64,000 bases of DNA from Corythucha ciliata (Eukaryota; Arthropoda; Insecta; Hemiptera; Tingidae): the NCBI GenBank assembly GCA_038030265.1, contig CM075939.1, positions 13,683,253 through 13,747,252 on the forward strand, read 5' to 3'. The position numbers and the translations under genes are program-made. Of the stretch, positions 58,027 through 64,000 are shown in pieces. Position 1 is the stretch's first letter, and each line of letters starts with the position of its first letter. The notes beneath the pieces are model-generated. The model had not been told where the DNA came from. It did no database searches and saw nothing but the letters and a program-made list of their open reading frames with translations.

Positions 58027-60087
58027 TTATATTGTGGTAGGGCTTAAGGGGGTGTCTTTCGTATTTTTTTTTTGACATGTGTCGCATGAGTTTATGAACG
58101 TTTGAATCGTGATTTTCCAATTTGGCCAATAATTTTTTCTCTTTATCGATTCGTACGTTTCAATTATACCCTGATGTATTTTCTCTTCGTTATGGTAATG
58201 TCTTACGATATCTAATTGCTCTTCTGCATCTTGGATGTCCAAAAGGTGCCTAGTGAATTTTGTTAGTTTTACCGCTGAATGTTTAAATGTTTTAGTTACA
58301 ATGGATGTAAATGTTTCGTAGATATCTGTTTCGAAAAATAGCCCGTAATGACAATTTGGTTCTGTGTAAGTTTTCACGAATTGGATGATTTCTTCTTGAA
58401 TGTTTTGCTGGGGGAATTTTACGATTATTTTTGTTTTTGAATTTTCAAAGAGGGGTTGAGTTTCTACGAAAGTAGCAGGTACGGGTCCGGTGCTAATTAT
58501 GATTTGTTTCGGGCAGGTGTTAATTGATCCATCTTTAATAGGGATTTCCATCGTGGTATTCCCCTCGGAATTGGAATGTACTGTTCCGCTATGTGTTGGG
58601 CTTTTTCCGTCTGGACTGTCGTCTACGTTAACTATAATAGATTCTGATGGTTTAGTTTGCACAAAGGCGTTTATTTCGACCCTAGAGAGGGCGTCGGCGT
58701 TTCCGTTGGTGGCTCCTTTTTTATACTTTATATCGAAATCAAATTCTTCCAATTTTAGTTTCCACCTGAACAATTTGGAATTTGGTTCTTTGAGTGAATC
58801 GAGCCAGACGAGGGGTTTATGATCAGTTACCAACGTAAACTTCCTTCCGTAAAGATACGGTCGAAAGTGTTTGGTAGCCCAGACACATGCTAATAGTTCC
58901 CGCTCAATTGTCGAGAGTTTCCGTTCCGTATCGTTCAAGGTACGGCTGGCAAATGAGACTGGGTGCTCTTCACCATTAAAGTTTTGGGATAATACGGCGC
59001 CAAGTGACACTCCGGACCCATCGGTTGTCAATATAAAAGGTTTTTTGAAGTCTGGGTACTTTAATACGGGGTCGTTGATTAAAAGTTTCTTGCAGGCTTC
59101 AAAGCTTTCGATATAGTCTGCGTCAATGGGGTTTATGTTGTCACCCTTTTTTAGGCGAAGCGTCAGAGGCTTCGATATTTTTGCCAAGTCCTTTATAAAT
59201 CGCCTGTAATAGCTGAGGAGTCCTAAGAAACCTTTTAATTCTTTGGGCGTTTTTGGAATTGGAAATTTTGTGACTGATTCCACCTTTTGGGGGTTTGGTT
59301 TTATACCGTTTGGTGTTATGACGTGACCAAGATAACACAGTTCTTTCTGAAGGAATTCTGCCTTATCCAACTAAATCTTTAAGCGCGCCCGCCTAAGCCG
59401 CTCAAAGATTTGTCTGAGGCGGACTAAATGTTCTCGGAGGCTCGTGCTAAAAACGATTATGTCGTCCATGAAACAGGCGCATATTTCGTTTTGGAGTCCT
59501 CGAAGGCAATTATCCATAAGTCCTTGAAAAGTAGATGGGGCGTTCTTTAATCCAAACGGCATTTTTCGGAACTCCCATTTTCCTGTTTCCGTGCTAAACG
59601 CCGTTTTGGGGACGCTCGATCTTTCCATTTCGACCTGGTGGAAGCCAGATACAAGATCTATGGTTGTAAAATAATTACAATTTCCCAACTTTGACAGTAT
59701 ATCTTCAATATTAGGCAGATCGTACTTATCGTCGATGGTTTTTTTATTCAACGCCCTGTAGTCAATTACCATTCTGTATTTTGGAATTCCGGAGGCGTCC
59801 TTCTTTTTAGGGACGATCCAGATAGGGGCGTTATAAGGGGAGTTCGACGGTTGAATTATTTCGTCTTCTAAGAGTTTCTTAATTTGAGATTTGATTTCTG
59901 TTTTAAAGATTTCTGGATATCTGTAAGATTTGGAATATACGGGAATTTCGTCTGTGGTACGGATGACGTGTTTGACACCTGTTGTGGTACTCAATTTTTC
60001 ATTTTCGTCATAAAGTATATCTGAAAATTCGGTGATGACTTTTATCACTTCTCTTTTTTCCTCCCTGTTGAGGTGGTCTAATCTCAT
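58027..60087 (-). pseudogene. Gypsy B pol: reverse transcriptase, RNase H, integrase finger
   Basis: Two same-frame pieces, 60087-59371 and 59370-58027, are separated only by a TAG stop after RARLKI. Piece 1 has the RT palm (YRMVIDYRALNKKT, FTTIDLVSGFHQ, FGLKNAPSTFQ, CFMDDIIVFS, with F before MDD). Piece 2 has the RT thumb (YLGHVITPNGIKPNP), RNase H (TTDGSGVSLGAVLSQ, IERELLACVWA, YKKGATNGNADALSR) and the integrase H2C2 finger (HNEEKIH...CDTCQ). Apart from the stop and the missing 3' part the domain is well preserved, so B is younger than A. Wording and tRNA-Ser primer site fit the 17.6/297 group. Confidence 0.88.
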
Positions 60088-60800
60088 TTTACCAATGAGT
60101 TCTGATATTTTTGTTTTGTTTCTTCCTCTATTATTTGGTACTTCCTCTGTTTCCCAGGGAATTTGGGACTCTGTCTGCTCAATGCTTCTAGATTGTTCAG
60201 AGACCTTTTGAGGGCGATTTTTCTTTCTTCATTTCCCAAGTTAATTGCAAGACAGTAGGCTTTGTGGTCCTCTACGTTCACAAGGCATTCGGGGATTTCG
60301 ATATTCCGGCTCGACTGTAGTGAACTAGGGCTGTACCATTTTTCACTCCTTGCAAATGGAGTTCAATTTGCCTACCAGAACGTCCTTTAATAGGGAATTT
60401 TCCCTCAACTTGGAGGACGGAGTGCATTTCCAGGGGTATACTTTTTTTCCCCAATTTTAATTTATTTGTTCCCGTTCCTAACTGCAACGTGGCTTTTAGT
60501 CTCCTAAGGGTGTCTAACCCGAGAAGGATGTCGAAGGAATCGTGGAAATTAAAAATGAAAAGTTTACATGGGACTTTAGTTTTCCCGAAAAATTCTTTAC
60601 TGCTCAGCACAATGCTGTGTGTCCCAGAGCTCTCGCTATGGGCGGTTTTTACAGAAAAGTTATCCTCTCGAATCTTTCGCTGAACAGCTCCTCTGCGATA
60701 GAGGCTTTGATAAAACTGCTCGAACTTCCGGTGTCAATGAGGATTTTTAAGTTTGAGGGTGAGGTAATAAAAGGTAGCTGCTGTGACTTTTCCAGGTGCA
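60084..60800 (-). pseudogene. Gypsy B protease region
   Basis: On the minus strand near 60740-60690 the aspartic-protease active site reads ILIDTGSSSSFI. A stop and frameshift follow, then the frame 60278-60610 supplies the flap and C-terminal motif ILLGLDTLRRLKATL. The short frame 60084-60281 links to RT. Retropepsin of the element; not intact. Confidence 0.75.
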
Positions 60801-60944
60801 TAAGGCTTATGCGTCCGCGTCACAGCAGTTTCCCCTAAAAAATGGTCTCCGGAATCAGAAGTTTCGTCTGGTTCCTGAGTTTCACAATTATTTAAAGTTG
60901 TCTGAACACTCATTGGTTCAGGTGTGTAATCGTTTTTCCGGAAA

Positions 60945-61898
60945 TTATAGTTCTGGTTTTATTGAAAGGTTGGTTATAACGGGGTTTTGAAAAGGTTGGA
61001 TGAGCGTTGGTATTTTGATTTTTAGGAGTGTATGCATTGTAATTTTGAGGGGAGTAAGAATTATTGCTAGTATATTTTGGGGGTGGTTTCTGATATTGCG
61101 TGTTTGGATTTGGCTTATGCGGGGGTTTTTGGTTTTGGGTGTTGGAAGAGTTCCCCGCCTGGGAAATTGATATTCATTTGTTAGGAGGGAGAGGGCTTCA
61201 TTTAAGTCTTTCGGTGACTTAGTTTTTAAAAGATTCCCCACAAACCCATTCATCCCATTTAACAAACACCTTAGAGCATATTTTTCCATAAAAGGAATTA
61301 GCGTGGGGGAGTATTCTAAGGGATTATTACGAATTTGAGCAATTATTAAGTGGAGGGTTTTTTGTACTTCGTCAAAATATTCGAAGTCGGACTTGGAGTT
61401 TTGTTTTAGCGTTGATAGCTGACTTAAAAGGGTGTAGACGTCCCTTTTGTCGTTGAATGAAGCGAGAAGAGCGTTCTTCACTTCCGCCCACGTTGAAAGG
61501 GGGTGGGAGTGTATTTTCTGGGCCGCGGGGCCTCTGATTTTTGCGATGATCCCATTCAAAACGAAGCTTTGAATTTGAACGAAGTTGGTTGGATCTTCTG
61601 GGTTTGTGAAGTTTTCGAGAAGGATTTCACTATTTTCTATAAATTTTTGAAGAATTTCAGGTTCCCCATGAAATTTGGGGACCATGTCGAGATGACATTT
61701 TTTTATTTGAGGTGGCTCTAAGGCGCGGAGTTGCCTTTGCAAAGCCCTGAGCGTTTCGGGGTCGAAGTTAACGCCCTGGCCTTGGGGTTGAACTTGTTGT
61801 TGTTGTTGTTGATGATTCATTTTTAATTTTACGAAATTGGGCGGTGATTGGCAGGGGAACACAATGTTCTCTAAGCAATCAAAATAACTACTACTCAC
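60945..61898 (-). pseudogene. Gypsy B gag-like protein
   Basis: The frame opens at 61898 with an alternative ATG at 61820 (MNHQQQQQQ). It contains a gag capsid-like helical region (FHGEPEILQKFIENSE, VKNALLASFNDKRDVYTLL, LSLLTNEYQ). After LTNEYQ it reads into a proline/threonine/asparagine-rich tail that looks frame-shifted, as no nucleic-acid-binding knuckle is present. Confidence 0.8.
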
Positions 61899-62084
61899 AG
61901 TAGGAGGTAGAGCATTCCTCTTTGCTGATTTCGGGTATGGCCTTTTTGATGCCGTCTTTTTTTTTTTTCTGTGGCTTCGAGTAGTGAACCGTGGTTTTAT
62001 CGTTCACTGGCGTTGGTTCCTTTGTAGGTGAGGTTGTCTTCCACTGTCGTTAAAACGAATGTTTCACAATGAACCGCGAAGACT

Positions 62085-62102
62085 GTCCTACCGACTGCGC
62101 CA
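62085..62102 (-). promoter_or_regulatory. Gypsy B primer-binding site (tRNA-Ser)
   Basis: The minus strand reads TGGCGCAGTCGGTAGGAC directly after the LTR. Its first 17 bases are complementary to the CCA-bearing 3' end of arthropod tRNA-Ser, the primer used by 17.6 and 297. Confidence 0.85.
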
Positions 62103-62390
62103 AATAAATCCGCGTGACCAAAAATCTCGTTTTTAAAAAAGAAAAAAAGTTTATTAATGGAACACAACTGAACGTTACTTCACGATAACAACTACTAAGC
62201 AAAAGGTCGAGCTCTCGGAGGCTTTTTATACAATTAAAAGGGAAGAAGTGGAAGAAAAATATTCGATTTCAATTTACAGGTGCTGCTTGTCTGTTAGTTT
62301 TTTGCAAGGAGAGAGAAGGGTGGAGGATAAAGAGTTTTATTATGAACAGTTGTTATATTTCATCGGGTAAGAGGTTTATTGGATATAAGT
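62103..62390 (-). repeat. Gypsy B 5' LTR (left boundary approximate)
   Basis: Minus strand: a TATAAAAAG box at about 62224-62232, an AATAAA signal near 62150, and an end in GGATTTATT just before the primer site. An ATT end rather than CA fits the 17.6/297 group. The outer boundary with gypsy A gag (about 62390) cannot be fixed because the matching 3' LTR is gone. Confidence 0.6.
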
Positions 62391-62395
62391 TTTAT

Positions 62396-63037
62396 TTATT
62401 TTCGAATTTCATCACATGAGCCAGCTCCGTTTGCTTGTGCCAGTAAGCTTTGTTGTTGCTTGACTAGCTCGACATTTTTCACTTTTCGTACAGCGTCGTC
62501 CAGAGTCAAGTTGTTCATTAGTTGCAATTCTTCCGAAAGGGCTTGATCGTTTATGCCAACTACGATTTTATCTCGAATTAGGCCATCTTTTAAAATTTCA
62601 TAATTACAACGTTCGGCGAGACGGTGAAGATCATTTATAAACTGATCCGCGGACTCCTGATTTCCTTGCTTTCGTAAATTGAACGTCGCTGTTTCGTACA
62701 CAACGTTCACCATAGGGAGGAAATACTGGTCGAGTTTAGTGATAACTTTGTCGTAGTCTTTCTCGTCGAACTCCGAAATTCCAGCCGACAGCAAGACATT
62801 TTCAGCGTGATTACCCATGGAAAAAAGGAGAGCATTAACTTGTGTATCATCCGGTTCTTTTTCCAAGCCTGAAATACATCGATATCGGTTGAAACGCTTT
62901 TTCCATTGTTTCTATTCTATTGGTTTGAATGAGAATGGTTCCATACCTCCGATTTTAATTGGGTTTAAACTGGGTGATCCGGTCACCTCTGAGGTTTTCT
63001 CTCGCTCATCACGAAGACTTTGGCGTGTTTTTGGCAT
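62396..63037 (-). pseudogene. Gypsy A gag, N-terminal part
   Basis: Starts MPKTRQSLRDEREK at 63037. An in-frame TAG lies after FKPIE where a tryptophan codon is usual; the frame then continues KQWKKRFNRYR and LEKEPDDTQVNALLFSMG to 62396. Words such as ESADQFINDLHRLAERC and LIRDKIVVGI are typical of K02A2.6-type gag. It ends where gypsy B begins; the nucleocapsid, protease and RT N-terminal parts of A are absent from the window. Confidence 0.85.
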
Positions 63038-63059
63038 GGTTCTTAACGCGCTGCCACCA

Positions 63060-63196
63060 TGAAATGAGTTCCCAATTTACGATTCAGAACAACAACTAAA
63101 ACTTGTATTTATTTGCGTATTATGTTAGATCATTAAGATTATTAATTGTGGAGTGTCGAAGAAGGGAAAGGGGAAGGTCTGGGCAATAGGGTAACA
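63060..63196 (-). repeat. Gypsy A 5' LTR (137 bp) with adjoining primer site
   Basis: Minus strand TGTTACCCTATTGCC ... AACTCATTTCA, bounded by TG and CA. It is followed at 63047-63059 by TGGTGGCAGCGCG, a primer-site-like start (TGG) whose tRNA I do not identify. The first 49 bp are repeated at 52834-52882, which pairs the two ends of the element. Confidence 0.75.
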
Positions 63197-64000
63197 GCAG
63201 GGCCAACAAGGTTAAGGGCTTGTACTTTTCTTGTGTACGCCTCAAAACACGCACGACTCGAAGGGCAAAGCTTGCCGGAGCCTAACCTTCGCACACTTAA
63301 AGCGTTTCCCACTTGCAAGAAAATTCTACACTGGTGCACACTGCTGTTTTAAGGTTCCGGTTCACTAAAAAAACCATATTTGAGGGTCCCACACGCAAAA
63401 AAAAAAAACATGTTTGGAAGTTAGATGGATATAATGAATAAATCTGTCGGGAGCTCCCCCCCCCCACCAAGAACACCAGAGTTCTAGCTAAGCAAAACCA
63501 ACCCCTCGCTCTGCCAATTTTTTTCAGGTTTCAGGAAGGGGAGAGTACTGCTTGGGGAATGAGTGACTCCACGTAGTAGGCACGGTTCTGTGAGAAGGCT
63601 GGAATGGTCGATCAGTCGAAAGATTAAAGACTTGGACGAATAAAACGTTGAGATTTTCTCGATGATGAGCAGTTGCGAAGCGATAATTATCAGTTTTGTG
63701 AGTAGGAACTGAGAGTTACCATAACGACTGTTAACCATCACTGGTGGTTTGGACAAAAAAGGCCTCGGGACAAAGTTGTCAATTTTTTTGGCTGATTAGA
63801 GAACTTTTGGTTTTCAAAATTATATTTTTTCTCATTAAAAAAAACTAAAACCAGCAGGTTTGGAGGTAAACTTTAAGCTATTTAGCGAAATAGTTGATTT
63901 TGGAGCAAAATCAGCGTTTACACCAACTTTGGCGAGGAAAGCGTTAGATTAGATAATCGACCCGCAAAACTGCAAATACATATTATACAGGGTGTTTCAC
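63197..64000. other. Right flank, no gene recognised
   Basis: Unassigned DNA with a few CAGTTTT/GGTAAA units from about 63840. The window ends with TATACAGGGTGTTTCAC, a word often seen at the ends of mariner-like or other small elements; a similar TACAGGGTGATTCAG is at 37377. Too little is visible to call an element. Confidence 0.4.

Noticed and set aside
58490..59116. Plus-strand frames of 110 and 81 codons
   Set aside because: Antisense of gypsy B RNase H and reverse transcriptase.

Overview
This is a repeat-rich nuclear DNA window from an animal, almost certainly an arthropod. Three things point there: a complete DM4/12-family secreted protein (a family known essentially from arthropods), a White-type ABCG transporter with short 56-211 bp spliceosomal introns, and a dense load of metazoan transposons. 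I cannot name the species. No bacterial features are present, and most long open frames are antisense shadows or repeat translations.

Genes. (1) Plus strand, 2284-14332: a four-exon DM4/12 gene of 199 residues. Its first intron is 10.9 kb and is filled with degenerate short-period repeats and a head-to-tail set of LINE fragments. (2) Minus strand, 25756 down to 15872: the first two coding exons of a Dok-7-like adaptor, split inside the PH domain by a 9.7 kb intron that is also mostly repeats. The rest of the gene is not visible. (3) Plus strand, 48065-50501: eight exons (615 codons) of a White-like ABCG half-transporter. Its last C-terminal exon is not found. A further 150-nt exon-like island lies at 12739-12888 on the minus strand.

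Repeats. Much of the window is old, degenerate arrays with a unit near 30 bp (one family near 20 bp). At least five families are distinguishable, and several reverse orientation midway. There is a recent 2.34 kb tandem duplication (38533-43210), a 31-bp satellite rich in CTAG words, a satellite rich in TGACGTCA-like words, and several MITE families.

tRNA-like elements. A 575-bp inverted repeat at 456-1030 carries a tRNA-derived unit in both arms. The left arm has intact A and B boxes and a T6 terminator. A third, single copy is at 52240-52495, and a threonine-type tRNA-like sequence follows at 52683-52755.

52.8-63.2 kb is a nest of mobile elements read on the minus strand. Gypsy A (K02A2.6/Mag-like) has its LTR and gag at the right end and RT, RNase H, integrase and an LTR remnant at the left end. 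Inside it lies gypsy B (17.6/297-like, tRNA-Ser primer site, gag to the start of integrase). At the junction where B loses its 3' half and A loses its middle sits a 2921-bp foldback element with 540-bp inverted repeats and a TTA duplication. All retroelement frames are broken.
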